Positions 9,225 to 18,867 of a stretch of DNA of 64,000 nucleotides are shown piece by piece; within the stretch, counting starts at the first letter, position 1; each line of letters begins with the position of its first letter. Source of the stretch: Prolixibacteraceae bacterium JC049 (GTDB lineage: Bacteria > Bacteroidota > Bacteroidia > Bacteroidales > Prolixibacteraceae). The translations under genes were made by a program, and so were the position numbers. The stretch covers positions 248,001 through 312,000 of the forward strand of contig SACZ01000005.1 in the NCBI GenBank assembly GCA_023369685.1, given 5' to 3'. The notes below the pieces were generated by a model. The model ran no database searches and was not told the origin of the DNA. It saw nothing but the letters and a program-made list of their open reading frames with translations.

Positions 9225-9788
9225 CTACTTCTTCTGCAATTCTTCCTTTATATATTTTACAATTGCCCAACGGTTTTCTTTCTCAATCATATAACCATGC
9301 GGAGACATAATTCCATGCCCAACCATAATTACATGATAAAATTCGCCATCGGGAGCTTTCTTCATCTTTTCGGTTATTAGTGATGCCGGAGGATAAGCAT
9401 ACTTCCCGGAAGTATACAAATTACCTTTCCCATCGCCGAAGTCGCCATGACAGTTGGAACAGAATATAGCATATTGCTCCTTCCCTTTTTTCATAACACA
9501 AGCACCTGCTTGCAAAGGATTTAGCATTTCTTTTCCTGCCAGCAATCGATCCTCTTCGGTTTTAGTAAAAAGGTATGGTTCGAAGTCTCTAGGCACAGTT
9601 CCTTCTACTGAAGCTTGTTGTGTTTTTCCATCTTTAAAATTCTTGTTTGGCTTGTAAGTTTCGTAAGCATCAGAGTAATACATATCGGGAGCATAATCCC
9701 ACCCTGTAGTGTTACGATCACGATCGCAGGCCCCTAACACCATAGTTGCCATAAATACCAATAGCAATATTTTATATCGATTAATCAT
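9225..9788 (-). CDS. actE: Alternative complex III subunit ActE, monoheme cytochrome c lipoprotein
   Basis: ActE is the membrane-tethered monoheme cytochrome c of alternative complex III and is thought to pass electrons to the oxidase. The 187-residue protein has a lipoprotein signal with lipobox LGAC near residue 20. One CxxCH heme site is present (CSNCHGDFGDGKG), followed by methionines such as HGIMSPHGYM that can serve as the distal ligand. It starts 3 bases after the actD stop. Confidence 0.93.
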   Translation of the reverse strand: MINRYKILLLVFMATMVLGACDRDRNTTGWDYAPDMYYSDAYETYKPNKNFKDGKTQQASVEGTVPRDFEPYLFTKTEEDRLLAGKEMLNPLQAGACVMKKGKEQYAIFCSNCHGDFGDGKGNLYTSGKYAYPPASLITEKMKKAPDGEFYHVIMVGHGIMSPHGYMIEKENRWAIVKYIKEELQKK

Positions 9789-9791
9789 ACC

Positions 9792-10316
9792 TTACAATTT
9801 TTCAGATTCTTTTTCAATCACCTCAACCGCTCCGTTACGAGAAAAAATAGCTTCAACATCTGCTTTACTCGTTTCAATTTCGTCGTGACTTAACACAATC
9901 ACAAATTTGTCGTCGGTAGCAGCATCATGAATTGGCGTCACCTTCTTTCCCGGATATATTTTCGATCTAAGTTGAAAAATAACGATCGTTCCCAGTGTTA
10001 TTGTTAAAATGGTAGCAACAATAGTTACCACAATAAACGATGGAAAGGCAGCCGAAGGTTTCCCTCCGAATATCATTGGCCAACTTATTACTGAAATGTA
10101 ATACATAGCTCCTATCAGGCCACAAATGGCAAAAACACCAATTGCGAAAGCAGCATGAGTCATGTAGGTTTTATTTCCCATTCCATGCAACACTTCATGA
10201 ATCGGATAGGGAGAGTAAACCTCCTCAATTGGATATTTTTTCTCTTTCAACTCTTCAAAAGCATCAATCACCTGATCTTCGTCGTTGAAAACTCCTAGCA
10301 GATACTTATTCTTCAT
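9792..10316 (-). CDS. actD: Alternative complex III subunit ActD (DUF3341)
   Basis: ActD is a small subunit of alternative complex III with two transmembrane helices (AFAIGVFAICGLIGAMYY and SFIVVTIVATILTITLG). The N-terminal soluble part MKNKYLLGVFNDEDQVIDA is typical of DUF3341. I chose ATG 10316 over the longer frame opening at 10367, because the longer version would overlap actC by about 60 bases and lacks family similarity. With this start it overlaps the actC end by 11 bases, which suggests translational coupling. Length is 174 residues. Confidence 0.92.
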   Translation of the reverse strand: MKNKYLLGVFNDEDQVIDAFEELKEKKYPIEEVYSPYPIHEVLHGMGNKTYMTHAAFAIGVFAICGLIGAMYYISVISWPMIFGGKPSAAFPSFIVVTIVATILTITLGTIVIFQLRSKIYPGKKVTPIHDAATDDKFVIVLSHDEIETSKADVEAIFSRNGAVEVIEKESEKL

Positions 10317-11694
10317 GATGATGACGTTTTTTGCGTTCAGCAGTTGGCTTATCAAATTTGGCAACACTTTTCACCTCGTGAATGGCAATCATTGGGATGT
10401 AACGGAAGAACATAAGTACTCCGGCTCCAAACAATCCAAGTGTTCCAATAAATAGAAGTATTTCGATATAGGAAGGCGAGTAACTTGCCCAGTTGGCAGG
10501 TAAATAATCTTTCGCCAAAGTGGTAATCACAATATTGAATCGTTCGAACCACATACCCACATTAATAAATAGCGATATAATGAAGACAGCTGTTATGTTT
10601 CTTCGAATCTTCTTGAACCAGAACAACTGCGGAATAAATGCATTACAAATAACCATTGCCCAGAACTGGAAAGCATATTCCCCAAGCATTCGGTTTTGAA
10701 TTAGCATGTAAAATTCATATTTCGATGCAGAATACCAGGCAATAAACACCTCTGTTGCATATGCCGTTCCCATGATCAGGGAGATAAATATCAGCACCCT
10801 TGCCACTGCATCCACATGATTATCAGTAATGAAGTTATTCATTTTATAGAGCTTGCGCATCAGAGTTACCAGAGTAAGTACCATGGCAAATCCAGAGAAG
10901 ATAGCTCCAACCACAAAGTATGGAGGGAAAATAGTAGTGTGCCAACCCGGAATTACAGAGACTGCAAAGTCGGTAGCTACAATTGAGTGAACAGAAACTA
11001 CAAGTACAGCTGCAATTCCTCCTAATATAAACGACAGAGCTTCGTAACGCAACCACTCTTTACTGGAACCGGTCCAACCAAAAGAAAAGAAACCATAAAC
11101 AGCCTTCTTTATTTTCGATTTAGTAGTATCACGAATTGTTGCAAAATCGGGTATCATTCCGAAGTACCAGAAACTAGCTGAAATAAGTAGATATGCCGAA
11201 ATAGCAACGAAGTCCCAGAATAGTGGCGAATTAAAATTCACCCACAACGGGCCACGCGTATTAGGGTAAGGCAATACGAAGAAGAAGTTCCACACACGCC
11301 CCATGTGCAATAGAGGAAATAATCCGGCACACATTACCGCCACAACGGTCATTGCTTCGGCAGCACGGTTAATGGAAGTTCTCCATTTTTGTCTCAATAT
11401 CAATAGGAAAATAGAAAAAGCGGTTCCTGCATGTCCGATACCAATCCACCAAACAAAATTGATGATGGCCCATCCCCATCCCACCGAGTTGTTCAATCCC
11501 CAGGAGCCGATTCCTTCGGTAACAGTAACATATTTGGCATACAATCCGGCCATAAGCATAATTAGACTAATGCCCATGGATATAAACCACCACTTCGGTG
11601 TTTTTTGGTCAATAGGGTGGATAATGTCTTTGGAGATTTGTCCCAACGACTTATCCCCTTCAATCAATTTTCCTCTTACTTCGGTATTATACAT
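10306..11694 (-). CDS. actC: Alternative complex III subunit ActC (NrfD/PsrC family)
   Basis: ActC is the polytopic NrfD/PsrC-like subunit of alternative complex III and carries the quinol site. The 462 residues contain about ten membrane helices; the stretch GWGWAIINFVWWIGIGHAGT and the PYPNTRGPLWVNFNSPLFWD loop are characteristic. The C-terminus is rich in histidine (KKRHHHEE). It lies 18 bases behind actB and overlaps actD. Confidence 0.95.
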   Translation of the reverse strand: MYNTEVRGKLIEGDKSLGQISKDIIHPIDQKTPKWWFISMGISLIMLMAGLYAKYVTVTEGIGSWGLNNSVGWGWAIINFVWWIGIGHAGTAFSIFLLILRQKWRTSINRAAEAMTVVAVMCAGLFPLLHMGRVWNFFFVLPYPNTRGPLWVNFNSPLFWDFVAISAYLLISASFWYFGMIPDFATIRDTTKSKIKKAVYGFFSFGWTGSSKEWLRYEALSFILGGIAAVLVVSVHSIVATDFAVSVIPGWHTTIFPPYFVVGAIFSGFAMVLTLVTLMRKLYKMNNFITDNHVDAVARVLIFISLIMGTAYATEVFIAWYSASKYEFYMLIQNRMLGEYAFQFWAMVICNAFIPQLFWFKKIRRNITAVFIISLFINVGMWFERFNIVITTLAKDYLPANWASYSPSYIEILLFIGTLGLFGAGVLMFFRYIPMIAIHEVKSVAKFDKPTAERKKRHHHEE

Positions 11695-11712
11695 AGCCAG
11701 TTGTTTAGTTGC

Positions 11713-14664
11713 TTAAGCTTTCTTACTATTTCTGATTTTCGTTAAGTAACCTACCGATGGCAGGGTATGTAATTCTTCTAACAGATGATAGTTACGTGGA
11801 TGTTCAAATAATTTCGAAATCTTACTGTTTTTATCATTCAAATCGCCAAACACAATAGCATCGGCCGGACACGATTGCATACAAGCAGTTTGAATTTCAC
11901 CATCTTTTACTTTTCGGTTATCCAATTTGGCATCCAATTTCTTTTCCTGAATTCGCTGTACACAGAACGAACACTTTTCAACAACTCCTCTGGAGCGAAT
12001 AGTTACATCCGGATTTAGAACCATCTTGCCTAAGTCGTTATTCATATTGAAATCGAACTTATCGTTGTTGGCATATTTAAACCAATTGAAACGACGCACT
12101 TTATACGGACAGTTGTTAACGCAATAACGGGTTCCAACACATCGGTTATATGCCATTTGGTTAATCCCCTCGTTACTATGAACAGTAGCCGAAACCGGGC
12201 ACACATTTTCACAAGGTGCATTGTCGCAATGCTGACACATTACCGGTTGGTGATACGTTTTCGGATTCTCCGGATTTTCGCTGTAATAACGATCGATACG
12301 CAGCCAGTGCATGATTCGACGATTGCGAACCTGTTCCTTACCAATTACTGCCACATTATTTTCCGATTGGCAAGCAATGGTACAGTTTCCACATCCGGTA
12401 CATTTATTCAAATCGATAGCCATTGCCCAGTGATGAGCAGGAAAATCGGGCTTATCGTATAATGTCACATGATGACTTTCGTGCTTAGCATGTGCTTCAT
12501 TACCCGCATCGGCCTTCTTCTTATACTCTTCCAGAACAGCTTCACGCACAATTTCACGCCCTTCCATATTATGGTGAGTTTGTGTCATGGCCAACGGATA
12601 TGTTCCGTCCACCTTCTTCACATTGGCGGTTAAATTGTAAATACGATGTCCATCTTTATTCTGAATCAGCTGATAGCAATTTTTCCCGGCACCATTGGCT
12701 ACTTTCCCCGAATAATTTCGGCCAAAGCCCAGTGCCACTGAAATAGTATTTTCTTGTTGCCCTGGTTGAATAAACACTGGAAGCTTCATTCCATTGACAT
12801 CAATAAGGTCTTCATTTTTTACGCCCAACTGAACAGCTAACTTTGGAGAGACAGCTGCAAAATTATCCCAACTAACTTTAGAAACAGGATCTGGCATTTC
12901 CATTATCCAAGGGTTATTGGCCGAAGCACCATTCCCTTTTCCTGTCATTTCATAAAGAACAACTTCAAACTTCTCGGTCTTTGCTTTCTTTATGCTCCGG
13001 GCATATTGATTTATGGAATCAATATTGAATGTAGGTTGTTTTGGAGACTTACTTTCTAAATCGAAAACTCCATTTCGAAGGCTTTCAATCCAAAATGATT
13101 CGAATTTCTTCTGTTTATTCTGAAGTGGGAAAATATTCTTCTCCCAATATTTTTTAACAACATCTCTGTACGACTCTTTAACTCCTTGCCAGTTGTTTAA
13201 GCAAACACCTAAGCTTCGTCCTTCGAACAATGAATTTATAGCTGGCTGTGCTAAGCTGAACTGACCTGTAATTGGTTCTGAATCGTTCCAGTCTTCAAGG
13301 TAATGAGGCAATGGAAGTACCAACTCACAAACAGCAGCTGTCTCATTCTTTGCCTGAGCCAATGCAATAGATAAGTCTAGTTTCGAAATGGCTTTTTTCA
13401 GTTTATCTCCTTCTGGGAAATCATAAACCGGGTTCACATCTACTGCAATTATCCCAGCTATTTTCTGAGCATTTATTTCTGCTACCAATTTTGCAACTTC
13501 CTGATCACTCCCCTGCTTGGTGTTCATGGTTTGGTTCATATCAACAGTATGACCATAATTCCCCAACAGGAAGTTAATTGCATTTACAATCACTTGATCA
13601 GCCGGATCATTCGATCCACACATTACCAAACTCTTTCCCTGATTGGCAAGCAAATCATTGGCTATATTTTGAACTGAAAAAGACGATTTAGTCACTTGAA
13701 AAGTTGGTGCATTATGCACTTTCGCAATTGCATTATATAAATTCAGTAATACTACTCCTTTTTCTGAAGGACGAATTACAAAGCGCTCATCGGCATTAGA
13801 TCCTGTAAGGGTCATCATCGACTCAATCTGATAATGACGAGACATGCCATCTTTCAGGTCAGGATCACGGCGACTACTATATTGCTTGGTAAATGCAGTT
13901 GGATTCAGCCATGTTCCTAAGAAGTCGGCTTCAACTGATACAATAACTTTTGCTTTGTCCAGATGATAAGCCGGCAAAGCTCTTTTTCCAAAGTTAGCTT
14001 CATTGGCATCGAGCATTCCAGATGCCGAAACCGCATCATATTGTATCCACTTAATGTTGGAATATTTTGCTAAAAACTGATCGATTACCGAGCGAGTTGT
14101 TGGTGAAATAATGGTTGGAGTCAATAGTGCTAGTTCACCTCCCGATGCTTTAACAGCATCTAATTTCTCTGGCACCACTTTATCTACCTTCTCCCAGGTA
14201 GTCGCTTTTCCATTAAACAAAGGTGTCTTATATCGCGAAGTATCGTAAAGACTTAAAACCGATGCTTGTACTCTGGCACTGGTTCCCTGACGCGTAATTG
14301 AAGAAAGCTCATTTCCTTCAATTTTTATTGGGCGTCCGTCTCTCACTTTTACCAAGACACTACAATACTCATTCTCCTCAAAGTAGGTAGAAGCATAATA
14401 ACTGGCTTTCCCCGGAGTTACCTCTTCTGGTCGAACCAGATAAGGAATAGCTTTCTCAACTGGTTTTTTACAACTGGCCACAACTGCTGCTCCTGCAATA
14501 CTATAACCAAATACTTTCAAAAAATCTCTTCGTGTAGAGGCAAACTGATCCAGCGACTTACCGGTTATCATAGCCTTTTTATTGGCTCTTTCGTACGATA
14601 ATTCTTCTTTCTTAACTTTTGTAGAATCAGTTAACTCCTCAATACTTCTCCAATATTTTTTCAT
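11713..14664 (-). CDS. actB: Alternative complex III subunit ActB, molybdopterin-oxidoreductase-like/ferredoxin fusion
   Basis: ActB is the large periplasmic iron-sulfur subunit of alternative complex III. The 983-residue protein has a twin-arginine type leader (TRRDFLKVFGYSIAG near residue 45), a molybdopterin-oxidoreductase-like domain that in this family does not bind molybdenum, and a C-terminal ferredoxin domain (about 740-960). Cysteine groups for the clusters are visible as CTGCGNCTIAC, CQHCDNAPCENVC, CVGTRYCVNNC, CSFC and CMQSC. It follows actA by 56 bases. The fusion is the normal Bacteroidota arrangement. Confidence 0.96.
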   Translation of the reverse strand: MKKYWRSIEELTDSTKVKKEELSYERANKKAMITGKSLDQFASTRRDFLKVFGYSIAGAAVVASCKKPVEKAIPYLVRPEEVTPGKASYYASTYFEENEYCSVLVKVRDGRPIKIEGNELSSITRQGTSARVQASVLSLYDTSRYKTPLFNGKATTWEKVDKVVPEKLDAVKASGGELALLTPTIISPTTRSVIDQFLAKYSNIKWIQYDAVSASGMLDANEANFGKRALPAYHLDKAKVIVSVEADFLGTWLNPTAFTKQYSSRRDPDLKDGMSRHYQIESMMTLTGSNADERFVIRPSEKGVVLLNLYNAIAKVHNAPTFQVTKSSFSVQNIANDLLANQGKSLVMCGSNDPADQVIVNAINFLLGNYGHTVDMNQTMNTKQGSDQEVAKLVAEINAQKIAGIIAVDVNPVYDFPEGDKLKKAISKLDLSIALAQAKNETAAVCELVLPLPHYLEDWNDSEPITGQFSLAQPAINSLFEGRSLGVCLNNWQGVKESYRDVVKKYWEKNIFPLQNKQKKFESFWIESLRNGVFDLESKSPKQPTFNIDSINQYARSIKKAKTEKFEVVLYEMTGKGNGASANNPWIMEMPDPVSKVSWDNFAAVSPKLAVQLGVKNEDLIDVNGMKLPVFIQPGQQENTISVALGFGRNYSGKVANGAGKNCYQLIQNKDGHRIYNLTANVKKVDGTYPLAMTQTHHNMEGREIVREAVLEEYKKKADAGNEAHAKHESHHVTLYDKPDFPAHHWAMAIDLNKCTGCGNCTIACQSENNVAVIGKEQVRNRRIMHWLRIDRYYSENPENPKTYHQPVMCQHCDNAPCENVCPVSATVHSNEGINQMAYNRCVGTRYCVNNCPYKVRRFNWFKYANNDKFDFNMNNDLGKMVLNPDVTIRSRGVVEKCSFCVQRIQEKKLDAKLDNRKVKDGEIQTACMQSCPADAIVFGDLNDKNSKISKLFEHPRNYHLLEELHTLPSVGYLTKIRNSKKA

Positions 14665-14720
14665 GAGCTATTTATTAGTATCAAGTACAGAGTACCCAGT
14701 TAGACTTCGGTTTTGTTTAA

Positions 14721-15863
14721 TTAATAATGGCATTTCATACAATCGTTCGATCCCAATTGATCGGCAGTGAAAGCTTTTTGCTTTCCTTGTTTTATCAGAT
14801 CATGCTGCTTTTTGAACGATTCGTAATATTCGTTGTCCTCCATGTTCACATTGGTCTCACGGTGACAGTTCACACACCATCCCATCGACAAGTCTTCTTG
14901 TTGCTTCAGAACATGCATGTTTTCAACATCGCCATGGCACTTATTACAGTCCAACCCGGCAACGCCAACATGTTGTGCGTGACTAAAGAACACATGATCT
15001 GGCAGTTTATGAATTCGAATCCACTCTACCGATTCTTTATTCATAACTGCTGTATGAATTTTATTTATTTCGAATTGACCTGAATTGGCTCCCTCACGAA
15101 CTAGTGAGTGGCAATTCAGACATAAGTTTACAGAAGGAATTCCAGCCGACTTGCTTTGCTCGACAGTATTGTGGCAATACTTACAATCGATATTATTCTC
15201 GCCAGCATGAATTTTATGAGAAAATTTAATGGGTTGATCAGGTGCATATCCTTCAGAACGACCTAAAGCAATTGCCTCTTCTGAAACCATTTTCAATTGA
15301 TAAGCTAACGCTAATCCAATCACCAATAAAGTAACAAACGGATATTTTATTTTGCGGGTAAAAATTAAGTCGACTAGCCCCAGAGTGATAATAACTCCCA
15401 GAAACAAGAATAGAATCAGGTTATAATAAGTCTTCTTGGCTGGTGGCAGACCATTTTTATTCAAGTCTTTCAAATAAAGACGAATTCGTTTCAGGTCAGC
15501 CTCTTCGATCTCGAAGTTCTTATGCACTTCTGTCATTTTTTTTCCAACAGGCGCCATTAATGAGCTCTTAAACTCATCGAATGTTTTTGCATCTACCACC
15601 TTGGCGATCTCTAATGCAGAAGGGTTCCACGACAGAGTATCAATTGGTGTCAATGCATGACAGGAAACACATGATTCATGGTTTAATTCTTTGGGAAGAA
15701 GTCCCATAAAGAAACGTTTTCCACGCTTAATATCTTCACTGTTTTTCCCGCCTTTGGCAGCATGTAAAGCATTCGGAAGTAAAATGAAAGCCAATAACAA
15801 TAAAGACAAAAGAGAAATTGCTCGCTTTGATCTTTGGTTAGTCAGGTTAATGTACATCCTCAA
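14721..15863 (-). CDS. actA: Alternative complex III subunit ActA, multiheme cytochrome c
   Basis: ActA is the multiheme cytochrome c of alternative complex III. The 380 residues start with a signal sequence (RAISLLSLLLLAFILLPNALHA), then a first CxxCH at 65-69, two membrane helices at about 147-190, and five further CxxCH sites at 227-231, 248-252, 306-310, 330-334 and 375-379, the last just one residue from the C-terminus. That is six motifs, one more than the pentaheme ActA usually described. The extra site lies in an N-terminal domain before the membrane helices. It leads the actABCDEF operon. Confidence 0.94.
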   Translation of the reverse strand: MRMYINLTNQRSKRAISLLSLLLLAFILLPNALHAAKGGKNSEDIKRGKRFFMGLLPKELNHESCVSCHALTPIDTLSWNPSALEIAKVVDAKTFDEFKSSLMAPVGKKMTEVHKNFEIEEADLKRIRLYLKDLNKNGLPPAKKTYYNLILFLFLGVIITLGLVDLIFTRKIKYPFVTLLVIGLALAYQLKMVSEEAIALGRSEGYAPDQPIKFSHKIHAGENNIDCKYCHNTVEQSKSAGIPSVNLCLNCHSLVREGANSGQFEINKIHTAVMNKESVEWIRIHKLPDHVFFSHAQHVGVAGLDCNKCHGDVENMHVLKQQEDLSMGWCVNCHRETNVNMEDNEYYESFKKQHDLIKQGKQKAFTADQLGSNDCMKCHY

Positions 15864-16018
15864 ATGGTTTTTGCGTCAGTTAGAAATTGAGATTTCAATT
15901 TTCATAACCATTCAACAACACTAAAACCATTTTGTTCCCTTCGAAACTAAAAAACTTTGCCTTTTTTATGTGATATCCAGAAAAATGGGACGATTACTCC
16001 TGCAAACTCTTACTACAG

Positions 16019-17122
16019 CTAATCCATGTCCTTGGTCAAGCCACGTACAAATTTTAGATTATCGAAGAACTCTTTTGCCACCACACGAAGGATCGTGTAA
16101 GTAGGAATAGCCAATATCATTCCTGGTATTCCAGCTAAACTTCCAGCAACTAAAATCACGATAAAAATCTCCATCGGATGCGCCTTCACACTTGAAGAAT
16201 AAATAAGTGGTTGGAACAAAATATTATCCAGCAATTGCACCGTTCCAAATACAATAGACATGTATCCTAACAGTGGTAATGTTTGCTCAACAAAGTTATT
16301 TTCGAGGTTTAATGCTACGCCAATAATCAAACCAAAGGCTGCTCCCATAAATGGTCCGATATAAGGTATTACATTGAAAAGGCCGGCAACTAAACCAATT
16401 ACCACAGCATGATTAAAGCCAATTCCAACAATTGATAGCCCCAACATTACCAAAGTTCCCACCATTACCAGCTCGGCCAAAAGCCCAACAAAATAGCGAC
16501 GTAACAATCCATGAATCGATTCGAATATTCTCGATACTCTCATTTCGGAACCACTTGGTACAAGAGCCAATAAAATACGTTTAAACATCTGCTCATCTTT
16601 CAAGAAAAAGAACGAGATAAACGATACTGCAAAGAAGCCGATGAATATCTCGCCAACAGCTCCGAATAATGTTCCTAAAAATGAAGACACTTGTGAAAAA
16701 TCGAAAAACTGACCTAATTGCTCTTTGGCCAATTCCTGAATTGTCTTATTCTGCACTTCTATTGGTGAGTCGGAAGTAATAGCCAACAACTCGCGTACGG
16801 GCTGATCGATAGCATTGATTACCGATTGTATATCGATAGTTGACAGAACCTGAAACTCCTTAACCAATAGTGGAATTATAAATCGAAAAAATCCAATGAA
16901 TACAATCCAAATGCTCATCAAAGCAATGAAGGCAGCCATAGTTTTCGATATACTAAACTTTTTATACTTGGCTTTACTAATAAAACGAACAATTGGCTTC
17001 CCAATTAATGAAACAACAAATGCAATTACCAAATAGGCTACAATCGTACTGAAATACCAAAGTACATATGCCAAAAACACCGATCCCAAAGCCAACAAAA
17101 TATTTTTAGTACGCTGATTCAT
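16019..17122 (-). CDS. AI-2E family transporter (PerM/UPF0118)
   Basis: This is a 367-residue polytopic membrane protein of the AI-2E/PerM family. It has the typical layout: two N-terminal helices (SVFLAYVLWYFSTIVAYLVI), a soluble segment, and a C-terminal helical bundle containing GLVAGLFNVIPYIGPFMGA and the MSIVFGTVQLLDN block. Substrates differ between members (autoinducer-2, sodium/proton exchange), so none is assigned. A two-box promoter lies just upstream. It is transcribed away from the response regulators. Confidence 0.88.
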   Translation of the reverse strand: MNQRTKNILLALGSVFLAYVLWYFSTIVAYLVIAFVVSLIGKPIVRFISKAKYKKFSISKTMAAFIALMSIWIVFIGFFRFIIPLLVKEFQVLSTIDIQSVINAIDQPVRELLAITSDSPIEVQNKTIQELAKEQLGQFFDFSQVSSFLGTLFGAVGEIFIGFFAVSFISFFFLKDEQMFKRILLALVPSGSEMRVSRIFESIHGLLRRYFVGLLAELVMVGTLVMLGLSIVGIGFNHAVVIGLVAGLFNVIPYIGPFMGAAFGLIIGVALNLENNFVEQTLPLLGYMSIVFGTVQLLDNILFQPLIYSSSVKAHPMEIFIVILVAGSLAGIPGMILAIPTYTILRVVAKEFFDNLKFVRGLTKDMD

Positions 17123-17150
17123 AGTCTCAATTATTCGTTTAACAATCGCT

Positions 17151-17182
17151 CAAATATACAAAGTAAATACCACATTGAGCAA
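17151..17182 (-). promoter_or_regulatory. Predicted promoter of the AI-2E family gene
   Basis: On the minus strand TTG at 17182-17180 is followed after 21 bases by TATATTTG at 17158-17151, a good Bacteroidota promoter. It predicts a leader of about 25 bases. Confidence 0.55.
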
Positions 17183-17306
17183 TTGATATTTTAAATCAAT
17201 ATGATTATATCTTCGATAAAAATATAGCAAATGTTACCTAAAATTCCCTTTTTTTTTCATTTTTGTAAAACGATCAAACCCACTAAACAAACTATTTACT
17301 CTGCCG

Positions 17307-18041
17307 ATGAAAATTAAAGGACTAAAATATTTTTTAGCCAGCAACAACAATGAAGTTATCCACACCATTCAGGAATACTTCAAAAAGACTATGAATCTGG
17401 ATATTGCTATTTCCTCTAATGCTGAATCCGCTCTTTTCAATCTATTTAGTCAATCTTACGATGTCGTATTTATCGATTTCAATCTGGACAAACACACTGG
17501 AATTGAATTAGCAACCATTCTACATACTCAAAAGTATACTGGAGATATTTTTCTAATCTCTTCCAACACCATGCATGCTGTCGATGCTATTAAAGCAGGA
17601 GCTTTAGGGTTTATTCCAACACCTATTGATGAGAAAAACCTAAGCGACGAATTGACTAAACTAAATCAGCATTTAGCCAACAACGAGTCGTTAAAAGAAA
17701 AAGAGCTGCAGGCAAATTCATTCTTACAGGCAGAGATCAACCAGAAAAATACAAAAGTCCCCACAAACACAATTGCCTATCTGGAGGCAGATAAAAGTTA
17801 TACAAACATCTACTTAAACGATGGCACAACAGGCCTAGTTTGCGCCAAAATAAAACAAGTAGAAGAGCAACTAAACAACGATCAGTTCATCCGAATAAAT
17901 CGATCTGTTATTATCAACACAGAGTTTCTTTATACTGTCAATAAAGTTGTGCCAGAGTGTCAACTTAAGTTTGCTGATAAAGCTGTTGTTTTAAAGGTTA
18001 CACTACGTAACTTACCACGTTTAATGTCACACACTATTTAA
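17307..18041 (+). CDS. LytTR DNA-binding protein with degenerate receiver domain
   Basis: The 244 residues combine an N-terminal receiver-like domain (1-125) and a C-terminal LytTR DNA-binding domain (about 148-244, with YLEADKSYTNIYL and IRINRSVIIN). The receiver keeps the phosphoacceptor position D57 (VVFIDFNLD), but the acidic pair after the first strand is replaced by NNN at 13-15, and the conserved lysine is a threonine (T105 in FIPTPI). It may therefore not be regulated by ordinary phosphorylation. It lies 7 bases upstream of a second LytTR regulator with an intact receiver; no histidine kinase is adjacent. Confidence 0.88.
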   Translation: MKIKGLKYFLASNNNEVIHTIQEYFKKTMNLDIAISSNAESALFNLFSQSYDVVFIDFNLDKHTGIELATILHTQKYTGDIFLISSNTMHAVDAIKAGALGFIPTPIDEKNLSDELTKLNQHLANNESLKEKELQANSFLQAEINQKNTKVPTNTIAYLEADKSYTNIYLNDGTTGLVCAKIKQVEEQLNNDQFIRINRSVIINTEFLYTVNKVVPECQLKFADKAVVLKVTLRNLPRLMSHTI

Positions 18042-18048
18042 TTACTCT

Positions 18049-18792
18049 ATGTCGAACAAGAAAATAAAGGTATATGTCGTTGAAGACGATCCTGCGCAGT
18101 CCAGGCTACTTCAGGGCTTTTTGAAACTTTTTCCACAAGTTGAAACACTTGGTGCTTCGCCAAGTGCAGAAGCAGCTCTTGATGCTATTCTTGTACAACA
18201 ACCTGACCTATTATTTTTGGATGTCGATTTAAAGAAAGCAAGTGGCTTAGATTTGGCCAAACAACTGCGACAAAAAGGAGTTAATTGTAAAATTGTATTC
18301 ACCACTGCGCATCCTCAGTATGCACAAGAAGCCATTAATGTAAAATCGATGGACTTCCTGGTTAAAAGTTTCGGAATAGATCAAATTCGATCTGTTATCA
18401 CCTTATTTGAGAAAGAGCAAGCACAGGAGCAGATTGAAACTCAAAACACCAAAATTCAGTTAGCCACCCCTCAAGGAGCACTTTCTGTTCACTTCGATGA
18501 TATAGCACTGATTAAATCTTCTACCAAAGTTCAGACTCTTGTACTATGTAGCGATGGAGTTACACATACCGTTTCGAAAAATATAGCATGGTGGGAAGAA
18601 CAACTGGTGAATAAACGATTTCTAAAGATTTCGCGCGCCGAAATAATTAACCTGAAATACGCTACTTTCATCGATAAAAAGAACTTATCGTGCACGCTGG
18701 TTGTGAACAATGAGAAATACAATGTTGATATCTCAAGTAGCCAAATGAGTTTCTTTGAAGTTACCGACCTACTTGACTTCGAAATAATATAA
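18049..18792 (+). CDS. LytTR family response regulator
   Basis: This 247-residue response regulator has an intact receiver domain: acidic residues E12-D13-D14, phosphoacceptor D58 (LFLDVDL), T85/T86 and K106 (FLVKSF). A LytTR DNA-binding domain follows (about 150-247, with IALIKSSTKVQTLVL and KISRAEIINLKYA). It is 7 bases behind a paralogue with a degenerate receiver, so the pair is surely co-transcribed and may act together. No sensor kinase is next to it. It converges on lon. Confidence 0.9.
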   Translation: MSNKKIKVYVVEDDPAQSRLLQGFLKLFPQVETLGASPSAEAALDAILVQQPDLLFLDVDLKKASGLDLAKQLRQKGVNCKIVFTTAHPQYAQEAINVKSMDFLVKSFGIDQIRSVITLFEKEQAQEQIETQNTKIQLATPQGALSVHFDDIALIKSSTKVQTLVLCSDGVTHTVSKNIAWWEEQLVNKRFLKISRAEIINLKYATFIDKKNLSCTLVVNNEKYNVDISSSQMSFFEVTDLLDFEII

Positions 18793-18810
18793 TAAGCCCA
18801 GTTCCTTTTT

Positions 18811-18848
18811 AAATAAAAAAAGCCGATTATCATTTCTGATAACCGGCT
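18811..18848 (-). terminator. Intrinsic terminator after lon
   Basis: A 12-bp stem (18821-18832 with 18837-18848, one G-U pair on the minus strand) with a 4-base loop is followed on the minus strand by a T run (the A run at 18814-18820). It ends lon transcripts; the plus strand has no T run after the stem. Confidence 0.8.
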
Positions 18849-18867
18849 CTCATCAAGTAACTCTTCG

